Positions 1-9,200 of a stretch of DNA of 12,396 nt are shown here, in pieces. The stretch comes from Planctomycetia bacterium. Its GTDB lineage: Bacteria > Planctomycetota > Planctomycetia > Gemmatales > Gemmataceae. Position 1 is the stretch's first letter. Every line of letters begins with the position of its first letter. The DNA lies in NCBI GenBank assembly GCA_025356615.1, contig JANXSH010000324.1:1-12396 (forward strand), read 5' to 3'. The notes beneath the pieces were generated by a model. That model did not search any database. It worked only from the letters and a program-made list of their open reading frames with translations, and had not been told where the DNA came from. Both the position numbers and the translations under genes were made by a program.

Positions 1-367
1 CCTCGGCGCTGTCCGAATGATCGACGAGGACAGAGAACCGGCAGGCCGGATAGCGCTTCACCAGGGAGACGAGTCGGCCCACGTTCGGCCCCACGACGGG
101 ATAGGAGAGCAAGACATCCGGCACGCCGACACTCGCCACCATTTCCGCCTCGGCGATCGTCGCAACCTTGTGTTTCGTGATCCCCGCGTCGAGTTCCATG
201 CGCGAGATCTCGCGCGTCTTGTGGGTCTTGGCATGTGGGCGGAGGCGGTCCGGTGAGCCTGCCATCTCGATCATGCGGGCGATGTTCTGCCGGATCAGGT
301 CGCGGAAGAAGACTAGCCCAGGACTAAAGATGGCCGAGGTATCCGCGATTGCGTAGGGGTTGCTCAT
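1..367 (-). CDS. D-threonine aldolase/D-serine dehydratase-like PLP enzyme, N-terminal part (cut by the left edge)
   Basis: The minus strand is open from an ATG at 367-365 to the left edge (122 residues seen, C-terminus missing). It begins MSNPYAIADTSAIFSPGLVF and carries RPHAKTHKTREI at residues 43-54, the PLP-lysine motif of the alanine-racemase-N-domain family that includes D-threonine aldolase and eukaryotic-type D-serine dehydratase. By analogy K47 should form the Schiff base with PLP. KVATIAEAEMVA (residues 67-78) and DVLLSYPVVGPN (84-95) are further family-typical barrel segments. Family members cleave or dehydrate D-beta-hydroxy amino acids in the cytoplasm. No signal peptide is seen. 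The metal-binding C-terminal domain that would separate aldolase from dehydratase lies outside the window, so the substrate cannot be called. No good Shine-Dalgarno sequence precedes the ATG. The gene follows the protease on the same strand after 95 bases that contain a stem-loop, so it is probably a separate transcript. Confidence 0.85.
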   Translation of the reverse strand, partial: MSNPYAIADTSAIFSPGLVFFRDLIRQNIARMIEMAGSPDRLRPHAKTHKTREISRMELDAGITKHKVATIAEAEMVASVGVPDVLLSYPVVGPNVGRLVSLVKRYPACRFSVLVDHSDSAE

Positions 368-399
368 GGTGGGTCTCAGGAGTGTGTATCACGACGGAT

Positions 400-429
400 C
401 GAGGGCGGGTCCCGATAGACCCGCCCTCG
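400..429 (-). terminator. 12-bp perfect stem-loop behind the protease gene
   Basis: CGAGGGCGGGTC (400-411) and GACCCGCCCTCG (418-429) are exact inverted repeats around a six-base loop. The hairpin starts 34 bases past the protease stop and ends 33 bases before the downstream PLP-enzyme ATG. No T-run follows on the minus strand, so it is not a textbook intrinsic terminator. It may act as a terminator, a 3' end stabiliser, or an attenuator in front of the PLP-enzyme gene. Confidence 0.6.
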
Positions 430-462
430 CGTAAGGACTCTGGCGATGCTCGAACCTACGAA

Positions 463-3400
463 TCAGGAGAGGCCGACGCTCATTTTATACGTCCCCTGAG
501 TGATGACGCCCGGTGCCGTGTTCTGGCCCTTGACCTCGATGGAGATCACCTGCCCTGCACCGACTGCGGTGCCGTTGGAGACCTCCGTGAGATAAGTGCC
601 GTCGAACGTGAAGACGTGCAACTCGAGCCTCCTGTTGTCCATCGTGACGTTGATCGCGCCGTTGGTGGCTGCGGAGTAGGTGTACCAGTCGTAGTCGGGG
701 AGGCCGAGTTTGTCGCCGATGGTCAGGTTGCTGAACGATCGGGTAGTGCCGGCCCCGATCGCCCCGAAGGTGGTCGGTGCATCGGAGGTGTCGTTGTTCT
801 CGAAGCCATCGGATGGAACCCCGGTCCCGCCTACCGTTAGGGGAGTCAGCTGGACGAGGCCCGTTCCCGTGAGGTCGTCGAACCCGGGCGTGAGCAGATC
901 CAGGGCGGTATCCGAGATGTGCTGGACGATGTCCACGTTGGTCGCCGTCGGTGCCTGCTGCATGAGCAGCGCGGCGGCGGCGGCGACGTGGGGCGCGGCG
1001 GCGGAGGTGCCGAAGAACTGGAACCCGCCCCTCCCATCGGACGACCCGAAGAACGACGTGTGGCCGCCGTCGGGGCCGGTCACGTTGGGCTTCTGGCGGA
1101 TCTCCGGCGTGGCCAGGCGATTCCCCGCGCTGTCGAAGAAGATCTGGAGATTGCCGCCCTTCGAGGTGAACGATTCCGGGACCAACGGGCTGGCGACATC
1201 CGCGGCCCCCGTGGAGATGGCTCCGTTGGCGACGGTCTGCCCGAAGCTCGTCGGCCCATTCTCCTGGACGGCATTCAGGGGCGTACTGCCGAATTCGATC
1301 CAAGCGATGTTCGTCGGAGCCGGCCCGCTCTTGGCCCGGAAGGCGAAGGCGAAGGCCGTGTTGGACGAGGAATTGGTGAAGCTGAGGAACTCCAGCGCCA
1401 TGTCCGTGTTGGCGTTGTTGTCGTCTTGTGTGGCGACGATCTTGTTCGTCGTAGTATCGACGACGTAGGCGACCATGTCGGTAGTGACCTGGTAGTTCGC
1501 CGCAGGGTCGCCACCCTCGAGGTAAGCACTATCCCACTGGAAGGAGATTTGCGCCTTACCATTCCTGGCCAGGGTGAACTTCTGCAAGGCGCTGCCGCCG
1601 AAGTTCTGGAAGTTGCCGCTGACGCTGTCGATCGTCGTGTTCAGAGGCTGCCAGGCGTCGCGATAGCCCTTGTTGGCGTCGTTGCCGGCTGACGAAGTGT
1701 AGACCGCGCCCCCTGCGAAGACCTGATCGACGGCATGCGCCATGCGTCCATCACTGAAGATGGGCGCGGTAGCATAGCCCACGTCGTCGGTGATGACCTT
1801 GCAGCCGGCGGCGGCGAGGGCGACGATGCCCGCGGCGAAATCAGTCTCGCTGACGAACGCCGTGTAGAACGCCAGCCCGGAGCCAGGTGCCACGTCGTGA
1901 ACGATCTCCAGCATGCCGCGACCCTCGTCGGTCCCGCTGGTGAAATCCTTGAGGACCTGTACGTTGTTCGGCAGATCCCCGGTCGCCACCGAGTCGGCGA
2001 GGCCGCCGTTGAACTTGCTCACCGAGTCCGACAGGACGCCGACTTTGACGCCGGTGCCATCGACCCCTTGGCTCGCGCGGAAGGTGTTCGCCTTCATCAC
2101 GGCGTCGCCTTCGGTCTGGACCGATCCGACGTAGGTGATCGGCTGGTAGACGGGGACGGCGGCGCTGTAGTGGGCGACCTGCTCGAGCTGGGCGAGTTTG
2201 GCGATGGGGAACCAACCCGAGACCATGTTCGCGCTCGGGGCCGTGGACAAGACCACCATCCCCATCGTCGTCAAATCGTTCTGGAACTGGGCAAAATACC
2301 TCGCGCGCGTCGCGCGGGCGTTGATCATTACGAAGCCCGTGGCATTGGGGTCGAACCGGAGCCCGGAGTTCGCTGAACTATTGGGGGGCGTCGAAGTGCC
2401 TCCCGGTCCGCCGGGAAGGGGAAGGGGGGGCGGCGCGGCAGGTGTCGAGGAACCGGAACCGAGTCCGGCCAATTCCCTGAGCGCCTGGGAGCCGAGGATG
2501 CCCGCGTTGGGATCGAACTGCATCGTGATGACGTTACTCGTCCCGACGTTCCCGGCGTTGTCGAACACACGCGCGCGAATCTGATAGGTGCCCTCGGGCT
2601 GGGCTGGCAGATTGAACATCGCAGCCGATCCGGTGGCGACATCCAATTCGCTGGTGCCGGAGAAGCTCCCGTTGTGATTCAGATCGACATCGATATGAAC
2701 CGTCGGGTTGTAGCCGTACTGGTCCGTGGATGTGACGATGGGCTTGACCCAGGCCTGATCGTGGGCTGCGACGAAGTCGTTGCCGGTGAGGGTGATCCTG
2801 GGAGCTACCGTGTCCACGATCGTACCCAATCCTGAGGGAGGGTTCCCCGTCGCGTTGGCCAGAGCAGCCTTGAAGGAGTGAGGCCCGTCAGCCAATCTCG
2901 CAGTCTGGTAGCTAAACCTCCCCTGCGAGTTGGCCGTAACCGTGCCGGCGACAGTGCCATCGACCGAGACCTTGACGGAGTCACCAGGGTTCGCCATCCC
3001 CAGCACGATCGGCGTGGCGAAGTTCGTGAGTTGACTGGTTATGTTCTTTCCATTCCCGTCGAAGACTCCCGTAAGCATGACGGGGGTAGTAAGGGTGGTG
3101 CTGGAAATGAGCGAGCCGCTTCCCCCCGCTCCTCCGCCGCTCGGGGGCGATGCGGGCGGCTGGGATTGGCTCTTTGACGAGGCAATGGACTGAGTCGTGG
3201 CGAACGAATTCCCAGAGAAGGGGTCCGACGCGGGGAAGCCCGTCGTTCCCGTCGAAGTGGTCGAACTGCTCGTCGATCCCGTCCGCGCGGTAGAGGCCGG
3301 CGGAACGGCAGAAGTAGTCAGGAGAGCGGAGGAGCCGATCAAGGCCGCCCCCTGCGTCGCCGACGAATGGCCTGCCGTCGGCGAGGAAGACGCTACACTC

Positions 3401-3603
3401 TTGGCGGGGGCCGGCAGCGGAGCATGGAAGTTGAACAGCCCCATGAACGAGGGCATCGCCAGGCCGAACAGGTCGCCGGGAGGCAACCGTGTCTCGAGCG
3501 TCTCGAGCATGAGTCGCTTCGGGTCGAGAGGCTTCCGCGCGTCCGCCACGCGCCGGGCTTTCCACTGGGTCAACCAGAACTGGAGGGAGAACCGGGAGGA
3601 CAT
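463..3603 (-). CDS. Large secreted subtilase/sedolisin-like serine protease with Ig-like and PPC-like domains
   Basis: This is a 1046-residue predicted extracellular protease. Residues 32-44 (MLETLETRLPPGD) are the LExLExR..P motif common at the N-termini of planctomycete surface proteins; no classical signal peptide is obvious. Then come a Ser/Thr/Pro/Gly linker (65-165), Ig-like beta-sandwich sequence (172-365), a Pro/Gly hinge (383-415) and a pro-like segment (416-495). The peptidase domain covers about 515-920. Visible active-site elements are D526 in VGVLSDS, E560 in TDEGRGM followed by VAPG (571-574), N641 in SSAGN, and S867 in GTSAAAPH. A long beta-rich insert (about 650-800) separates Asn and Ser. 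Residues 934-1045, with DYDWYTYSA, resemble a PPC (pre-peptidase C-terminal) beta domain. The ATG at 3603 is preceded six bases upstream by GAGGTGA (3616-3610). The closest relatives I recall are the S53-like/S8 proteins with a DEGRAMLQIVHD-type motif. The protease class is confident; the substrate is unknown. Confidence 0.85.
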   Translation of the reverse strand: MSSRFSLQFWLTQWKARRVADARKPLDPKRLMLETLETRLPPGDLFGLAMPSFMGLFNFHAPLPAPAKSVASSSPTAGHSSATQGAALIGSSALLTTSAVPPASTARTGSTSSSTTSTGTTGFPASDPFSGNSFATTQSIASSKSQSQPPASPPSGGGAGGSGSLISSTTLTTPVMLTGVFDGNGKNITSQLTNFATPIVLGMANPGDSVKVSVDGTVAGTVTANSQGRFSYQTARLADGPHSFKAALANATGNPPSGLGTIVDTVAPRITLTGNDFVAAHDQAWVKPIVTSTDQYGYNPTVHIDVDLNHNGSFSGTSELDVATGSAAMFNLPAQPEGTYQIRARVFDNAGNVGTSNVITMQFDPNAGILGSQALRELAGLGSGSSTPAAPPPLPLPGGPGGTSTPPNSSANSGLRFDPNATGFVMINARATRARYFAQFQNDLTTMGMVVLSTAPSANMVSGWFPIAKLAQLEQVAHYSAAVPVYQPITYVGSVQTEGDAVMKANTFRASQGVDGTGVKVGVLSDSVSKFNGGLADSVATGDLPNNVQVLKDFTSGTDEGRGMLEIVHDVAPGSGLAFYTAFVSETDFAAGIVALAAAGCKVITDDVGYATAPIFSDGRMAHAVDQVFAGGAVYTSSAGNDANKGYRDAWQPLNTTIDSVSGNFQNFGGSALQKFTLARNGKAQISFQWDSAYLEGGDPAANYQVTTDMVAYVVDTTTNKIVATQDDNNANTDMALEFLSFTNSSSNTAFAFAFRAKSGPAPTNIAWIEFGSTPLNAVQENGPTSFGQTVANGAISTGAADVASPLVPESFTSKGGNLQIFFDSAGNRLATPEIRQKPNVTGPDGGHTSFFGSSDGRGGFQFFGTSAAAPHVAAAAALLMQQAPTATNVDIVQHISDTALDLLTPGFDDLTGTGLVQLTPLTVGGTGVPSDGFENNDTSDAPTTFGAIGAGTTRSFSNLTIGDKLGLPDYDWYTYSAATNGAINVTMDNRRLELHVFTFDGTYLTEVSNGTAVGAGQVISIEVKGQNTAPGVITQGTYKMSVGLS

Positions 3604-3918
3604 GAAGAGTCACCTCGATAGTAGGACTGGTAACAAAACGATGATTGCTGAAGAGTCAGGATAGTGAATCTTCCCAAGGACGACGGTTGGCCTGTACGTC
3701 CAGGTAGAGTACTTGTGCGAGTTATGAGTCAATTTTGATGTGATCGCTCACTCATGGCAAGAGAAAACCCCGCGATTCAGAAAAATCGCTGATCTCGTCC
3801 TGATACAATCGTTCCCTATATCTTCCCTAACCGCGTCCCCGGACGATCGATTCTTGCATTCGATTCCCTTGCGACGGGAGACCATAGATCCCGACGACGC
3901 GATATCAGGAGAGTGTCT
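3604..3918. promoter_or_regulatory. Divergent control region between protease and esterase genes
   Basis: This is non-coding and visibly more AT-rich than the flanking genes, and it separates two genes transcribed away from each other. Candidate plus-strand element: TGATACAAT at 3801-3809, an extended -10-like sequence (TACAAT differs from TATAAT at one base), with no convincing -35. Candidate minus-strand element: TTGACT (plus-strand 3727-3732) with a poor -10 behind it. A loose inverted repeat ATGAGT/ACTCAT (3724-3729 and 3750-3755) could be chance. None of these is strong enough to call a promoter on its own. Confidence 0.4.
3907..3911 (+). promoter_or_regulatory. Ribosome binding site that sets the esterase start
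   Basis: AGGAG lies seven bases before the ATG at 3919. An in-frame GTG at 3913 would sit only one base after it, so the ATG is the better start. The ATG also opens directly into a typical signal peptide. Confidence 0.75.
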
Positions 3919-6057
3919 ATGTCGGCACGCCGCTGCTTCTTGTTCCTTCTGCTTCTCGCTCCTCTTGCGCCCGCTGCGGCTCCGCCGATCGAATCGCCGA
4001 CGGCTCATGGGGACCGCGTCCGCGATGACTACTTCGCACGTCAGGCACAGAAACTCGGCGAGGAGGCGCTCGCCGAGGTTCGCACGAAAGCCGACTGGGA
4101 CCGGGTCCGCCCGCGCCTCCGGCGCGAATTCCTCGACATGATGGGCCTGTGGCCCCTTCCCGCACGGTCTCGACTCGAGGCGACGATCACCGGCACGATC
4201 GAGACGAAGACCTATCGGGTCGAGAAACTCCACTTCCAGTCCCGGCCCGGTCTGTATGTCAGCGCGAACCTCTACTTGCCGAAGAAGGTGGTCGCACCCT
4301 GTCCCGCCGTCCTCTACGTCTGTGGACATGGGGCGGTCATCCGCGATGGCGTGTCGTTCGGGAACAAGGTGACGTATCAGCACCACGCCGCTTGGTACGC
4401 GGAGAACGGCTACGCCTGCCTCGTCCTCGACACACTCCAACTGGGCGAGATCCAGGGATTGCACCACGGCACGAACCACCTCGGGATGTGGTGGTGGGCG
4501 TCGCGCGGCTACACGCCTGCGGGCGTCGAGCTGTGGAACGCGATACGCGGCATCGACTACCTCGAGAGCCGCCCGGAAGTAGATCGCAAGCGGATCGGCG
4601 TCACGGGCCGATCGGGCGGTGGGGCCACATCGTGGTGGGTCGGGGCCGCCGACGACCGCGTCTCCTGCATCGTCCCCGTCGCGGGGCTGGCCGACCTGAC
4701 GGCCCACGTCCACGAGGGATATCCGGGTCGCTTCGCCGACGGTGTCGTCGCTGGACACTGCGACTGCATGTATCACCTCAACACCTATCGCTGGGACTAC
4801 ACCCTCGTCATGGCCCTGTGCGCGCCGCGCCCGCTCCTGTTGGGGAACAGTGACCGCGACGACATCTTTCCGGTGCCCGGCTATCGCCGACCCGCCGAGA
4901 AGGTGAAGAAGCTCTACGCCCTCCTCGGTGCGGCGGATCGCTTCGCCCTGCTCGAGACGAAGGGGCCACACGAGGACACGCCCGCGCTACGCCTCGGCGA
5001 GTTTCGATGGATGAATCGCTGGCTGAAGGGCGACACGTCCCCGATCACGGACACCACGAGGCCGCGATTGACGCCGCAGCAGCTGAAGGTGTTCGACCGC
5101 CCCCCGGCGGACGCGATCAACGACGTGGTCCACGAACGATTCCGCCCCCTCGCCCGCTTCGAGTTGCCCCAATCGCCGGAGGTGACGCGCGAATGGTGGA
5201 AGGGCAAGGCGGCCGAACTTCGACACGGTCTGCTCGACCGCACGTTCCGAGGCTGGCCCGCGAAGCCGCCCGCCCTCGTCGTCCGTCCGGCGGGGGAGGC
5301 GCGCCAGGACGGCATCCTCCTGCGCGGGTACGATTTCACCAGCGAGGAGGGCGTGCCGCTGAGGCTGTTCGTCGCCCAGGCCGAAGGCGTGCAGCCGACG
5401 GAGGTGATCGCCAACGTCGTCGATGAGGAAGAATGGGGCCGATGGCTGGCGGACCTCGGCCCGGCGTTCCGCGAGTTGCTGCACGGCGGCGTCAACCCCG
5501 CTCCACGTCCCTACCCCGATCACTCGGCGAAGCGATTCACGCAATTGCTGCGAACCATGCGAGCCTACCGTCTCGCTTATGCGATCGTCGCACCGCGTGG
5601 CGTCGGCCCGACGCGCTGGAGCGAGTCGAGCCGATTCGACGGCAAGCCCGTCGGCCAGCACATCCGTCGTCGGTTCCTCATTCTGGGCCAGACCCTCGAG
5701 GGCCAACAAGTGTGGGACGTGCGCCGGGCCATCGCCTGCCTCGGCTCGGTCGCCGACCTTAAGAAGGCGACGCTCTCCCTCCAGGGGAAGGGAGAGTCGG
5801 CGGCCATCGCCCTCTACGCCGGGCTGTTCGAGCCGGGTGTCGCCTCGTTCGACCTGTGGCACCCGCCCTCGTCGCACCGTCGCGGCCCGACCCTGCTGAA
5901 CGTGCTGACGATACTCGACATGCCCCAGGCGGTCGCGCTGGCGCTGCCTCGCCCGGTGCGCCTTCACGTCGAGTCGGACAGGGCAAAGGAGTGGGAATGG
6001 ACCGAGCAGTTGCAGGCGGTCCTCGGCGGGAAGGCGATTCGACTCCTCGTCGAGTGA
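3919..6057 (+). CDS. Exported acetylxylan-esterase-like alpha/beta hydrolase with a degenerate second half
   Basis: This 712-residue protein has a signal peptide at residues 1-21 (a leucine-rich core ending APAAA). The first hydrolase domain covers about 85-370: the oxyanion-side segment VLYVCGHG (131-138), the nucleophile elbow GRSGGG with S232, an acid in NSDRDDIFP (D312 or D315), and H351 in KGPHEDTP. This layout matches the acetylxylan esterase/AXE1-type hydrolases abundant in planctomycetes, which remove acetyl groups from plant or algal polysaccharides; that substrate is inferred from the family only. After a linker (372-450), residues 465-710 look like a second alpha/beta fold: LRGYDFTSEEGVPLRLFV, then IVAPRGVG, then QGKGESA (622-628), where a nucleophile elbow is expected but the nucleophile position reads Gly. 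The second half is therefore probably non-catalytic. The gene stands alone, divergent from the protease and convergent with the secretin, and ends nine bases before a long palindrome. Exact substrate is unknown. Confidence 0.85.
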   Translation: MSARRCFLFLLLLAPLAPAAAPPIESPTAHGDRVRDDYFARQAQKLGEEALAEVRTKADWDRVRPRLRREFLDMMGLWPLPARSRLEATITGTIETKTYRVEKLHFQSRPGLYVSANLYLPKKVVAPCPAVLYVCGHGAVIRDGVSFGNKVTYQHHAAWYAENGYACLVLDTLQLGEIQGLHHGTNHLGMWWWASRGYTPAGVELWNAIRGIDYLESRPEVDRKRIGVTGRSGGGATSWWVGAADDRVSCIVPVAGLADLTAHVHEGYPGRFADGVVAGHCDCMYHLNTYRWDYTLVMALCAPRPLLLGNSDRDDIFPVPGYRRPAEKVKKLYALLGAADRFALLETKGPHEDTPALRLGEFRWMNRWLKGDTSPITDTTRPRLTPQQLKVFDRPPADAINDVVHERFRPLARFELPQSPEVTREWWKGKAAELRHGLLDRTFRGWPAKPPALVVRPAGEARQDGILLRGYDFTSEEGVPLRLFVAQAEGVQPTEVIANVVDEEEWGRWLADLGPAFRELLHGGVNPAPRPYPDHSAKRFTQLLRTMRAYRLAYAIVAPRGVGPTRWSESSRFDGKPVGQHIRRRFLILGQTLEGQQVWDVRRAIACLGSVADLKKATLSLQGKGESAAIALYAGLFEPGVASFDLWHPPSSHRRGPTLLNVLTILDMPQAVALALPRPVRLHVESDRAKEWEWTEQLQAVLGGKAIRLLVE

Positions 6058-6065
6058 GGAAATCA

Positions 6066-6140
6066 AAGCCCGACGCGCGAGCGAGGGACGAGGAAACCCG
6101 CTCGGACATGCCCCCTTTCCCTCGCTCGCGCGTCGGGCTT
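6066..6140 (+). terminator. Long palindrome (22-23-bp arms) just after the esterase stop
   Basis: The left arm starts AAGCCCGACGCGCGAGCGAG at 6066 and runs to 6088. The right arm (6118-6140) is its perfect reverse complement over 23 bases around a 29-base loop. A short inner pair CGAG/CTCG (6089-6092 and 6101-6104) may extend the structure. It starts nine bases past the esterase stop and lacks a T-run. It most likely ends or stabilises the esterase transcript. Its unusually long arms and its GCCCGACGCGCGAGCGAGGG core suggest a dispersed REP-like palindrome rather than an ordinary terminator. Confidence 0.65.
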
Positions 6141-6160
6141 CGACGACGTGAATAATGACT

Positions 6161-6190
6161 CAGGGCGGCGGGATGTTTCCCGCCGCCCTG
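6161..6190 (-). terminator. Tight GC-rich hairpin behind the secretin gene
   Basis: CAGGGCGGCGGGA (6161-6173) and TCCCGCCGCCCTG (6178-6190) form a perfect 13-bp stem with a four-base loop. It lies 27 bases past the secretin stop on the minus strand and is followed in that direction by AGTCATTATT, which is mildly T-rich. It probably terminates the secretin transcript, and the structure would also form in transcripts arriving from the esterase. Confidence 0.75.
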
Positions 6191-6217
6191 GTCGCTCGTC
6201 GCCTCGATGGCGATGGG

Positions 6218-9200
6218 TCAGTTTCCTGCGAAGGACTGCGTTCGGAAGCCGGTCTGGATCGTCTCCTCTTCCTCCTGGATGATGATTCGTGGTGTGACCA
6301 TGATGAGCAGACTTTCCGTCGTTCGCCCGTATCCGACGTTCTTGAACAGTCGATTGATGTACGGGATCTTGCTGAGGATCGGCGGGCCGAACTCGTTGCG
6401 AGACTCGGCCAATCGTTTCAGGCCACCCATGACCACGGTTCCGCCGTCCGGCACGACGACCGTCGTATCGACGGAGACCGTGGTGAAGGCGGGCGTCTGG
6501 ACATACTGCGTCACCAGGATCGGCTGGCCGGAGCCGAGTCCCGTGTCGTTCGCGGTGAAGATCGGGACGGCGATGGGCACCTGCGCCTGGACCGTACTGG
6601 GTACGATGTTGGTCAGGCTGGGCTGGAGGTTGATTCGAACGAATCGGCGATCGGACGAGATCACGGGGGCGATCGTGAGGAACACCGACTGATTCGGGAA
6701 CGCCTGGAACTGCGGGACGAAGGCGTATTGTCCCGTTCCGGCCACGTTCGTCAGTTGGATCCCCGTGAGGTAATTCTGATCCTCACTGACGTTCAACGTC
6801 GCCGTCTGGCCGTTGAACATCGTCAGTTTCGGGGCCTGCATGACGTTGGCGCGGGTGTCCCCCTGGACGGCCTCCATGAACAAGAACACCTGGATGTCAC
6901 TGAGGAACGCGAGGCCGAGGCTGAGGCCGCCGCCTGGGGCGTAGCCGCCGAAGGTCGGGATGGCCTGGAGGAAGCTGTTGTTGGTGATCGGGATGTTCAA
7001 ATCAGGCGTCAGCGTTCCTGCCGGCGTCAGGCCCGCCAGGAAATTGCCGGGGTTGAACCCGTTGATGAACCGGGTGGGATCGGAAACGAAGTTGTTGCTC
7101 AGGAGGCCCGGTTCGAATCGGCGATTCGACTTGTCCGCGAGGATGTTCACGTTGAAGTTGACGCCGATCCGCTCGAAGAAGTCTTCCGTGACGCTGATGA
7201 ACCGGACTTCGACGGCCACTTCCTGGTCCTGGAGGCGACGCAAGGAGGCGAGCAAATCCTGGATCTGCTCGTGGATGTCCGTCGTCTGGTTGACGATCAG
7301 GGCCATCGTCATCGGGTGATACTCGATCGTGGCCTGGCCGCCCATGTCGCTCCAGGTGCGGGTCGCGATCGAGCGGGTGATGAGCTGGATCAGTTGCTCT
7401 TCCTGGGTGTTGGCCCGCCGATTCTTGGTGGCGTTCGTCCCGCCGCCGTTGTTGCCGGTCGGCAGGCTCGATCCGCTGCTCCCCTGAGACGAGGAGCTGG
7501 ATGTCCCGACGGGCGCTCCCCCCGCCATGCCGTTCGGCCCGCTATAGGGCGTTGTCGTACCAGCCGCGTTCGCCGCCGCGTTCGGCCTGTCGAACGGCGT
7601 TTTGCTGGGCGTCCCGTTTTCGATGGGGATGACCAGGTCGGCCACTGGGTAGGTCCACCGGCGCTGCTTGCCCTGGGCGTGTTCCTGGGTGGTGATCTGC
7701 AAGACATCGTCCTTGATGATGTACGTCAACTTGACCTGGTGGAGGATCAGGTTCAGGGCCGACTTCAGCGCGATCCGCTCGAGCTTCATCGTGATCGGAC
7801 TCTCGAGGTGGACGCCCGCCTCGTTGAGGGCCTGCATGTCCGGCACGATGTTGATGGCGTGCATGTCGCGGAGTTCGTCGAGGACCGACTTCAGCGGGGT
7901 ATTCTCGAAGCTGATGTTGATCGGCGTCAGCATCGACCGCTCGATCGCCTTCTCGGCTGGAGTCGGCCGGCCCTGCTCGATCGCCGACAGCGGCGTTCGC
8001 CCCTTCGCTTGGTTCCATCGCTCCTTATTGAAGCCCACTCCCTTGGTGATGGCGTCGGTCGAACCGGGGTCTTCGGCAGTATTGAGCAGTTCCAAGTTCA
8101 TTTGCTCTTTCCGGTCCTTGAGCCCCTTGGCGTCGTTCACGCGGCGCTGCATCCGGGCGATGGTCACTCCCGCCCCAGCCGCCGTGTTGTCGGGGTCGAT
8201 TTCCAGAACGCGTGAGGCGTACCCTTCCGCCTCGACGTACTTGGCCGCCTTGATCGCATCGTTGAAGTCTTTCATGAGCTTCTCGACGTTCTTCAGCTTG
8301 AGCTCTTCGGCCTTGCGGCTGGCGTTGACGCGCTCCTGGCCGTTGAGCCGAGAGGCGACTCGCCCCGCGCTGAGGTCGCTCTGCGCCTTCATCAGGCGGT
8401 AACTGCTGAGACGCGACTCGATCGGGCGGCGAAGCCCCGAGACCTGATTCGATTCGAGCTTCTCCTCGTTCAGAACCGTGAGGAAGTCCTGGAGTTTCTC
8501 CATCGCCTCGTCCTGCTGGCCGGCGCGGAACTTGTCCGACGCCTCGCGCTGCACCTCGATGGCGTCGCGACGGAGCTTGTCCATGAGGATCTGCTGACGG
8601 GCCTTGTGCTGGTCGAGCAGGCCGCCGTCGCCGGAGTCGCTCGCCGTGCCCTTGCCCGGTGCCGACACGGGCGGCAAATCGCCCGTCGTGTTGAGCGCCA
8701 GCGCGCCGGGGACTGGGTTCGGACTCGCTTGCCCAGAGACCGCCGTGCGGACGATGCCCGTCGTCGGGCCGGTCTTGCCCGCTGTCGGGGTTGCCGATCC
8801 GTTCGGGGTCGCCGACGTGCCCTGCCGGGCCATCGCGGCCCCAGTAGCCATCTCCGGCGTGAGGCTGATTTCGCGGAGCCGACCTTGCTGCTCGACGTTG
8901 AGCATGCGCAGGTCGAGGGAGGCGATCACGGCGCTCGATCGGCCATATTCACGGCGTCGGAAGGCTGCCATGGCCGCCTCGAAGGCGCGTTCGGTGCCCA
9001 ACTTCTTCTGATTGAACTCCTCCGCGTCGATGGTTCGCAGCAGGCTCGCGGCCTGGTCGCGGACAGAGGGCTGGCCCTTTTGGGCACCGATCATGGCCTG
9101 CTCTGCGAGGCGGCGGGCCGTGGCCACTTCACCTCGACGCAACTCGCCACGGGCTTGCTCCACCATCTTCTCTTCGACCGTTGGCGTGACGGAGGCGGGA

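Noticed and set aside
3603..3658. Direct repeat TGAAGAGTCA at 3603-3612 and 3649-3658 around the protease start
   Set aside because: A 10-base repeat at this distance can occur by chance in a window this long, and no element boundaries or target-site features accompany it.
3913..3918. GTG start at 3913 for the esterase
   Set aside because: It is one base from the AGGAG core, too close. The ATG at 3919 has correct spacing.
4987..6066. Minus-strand open frames opposite the esterase (also 3748-4971)
   Set aside because: The plus strand holds the hydrolase catalytic motifs and signal peptide. The minus frames are Arg/Val/Asp-rich without motifs.
6155..8215. A 686-codon open frame on the plus strand opposite the secretin core
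   Set aside because: The minus strand here encodes clear STN and secretin signatures. The plus frame is Arg/Asp/Val/Gly-rich with no motif, as expected opposite GC-rich codons.
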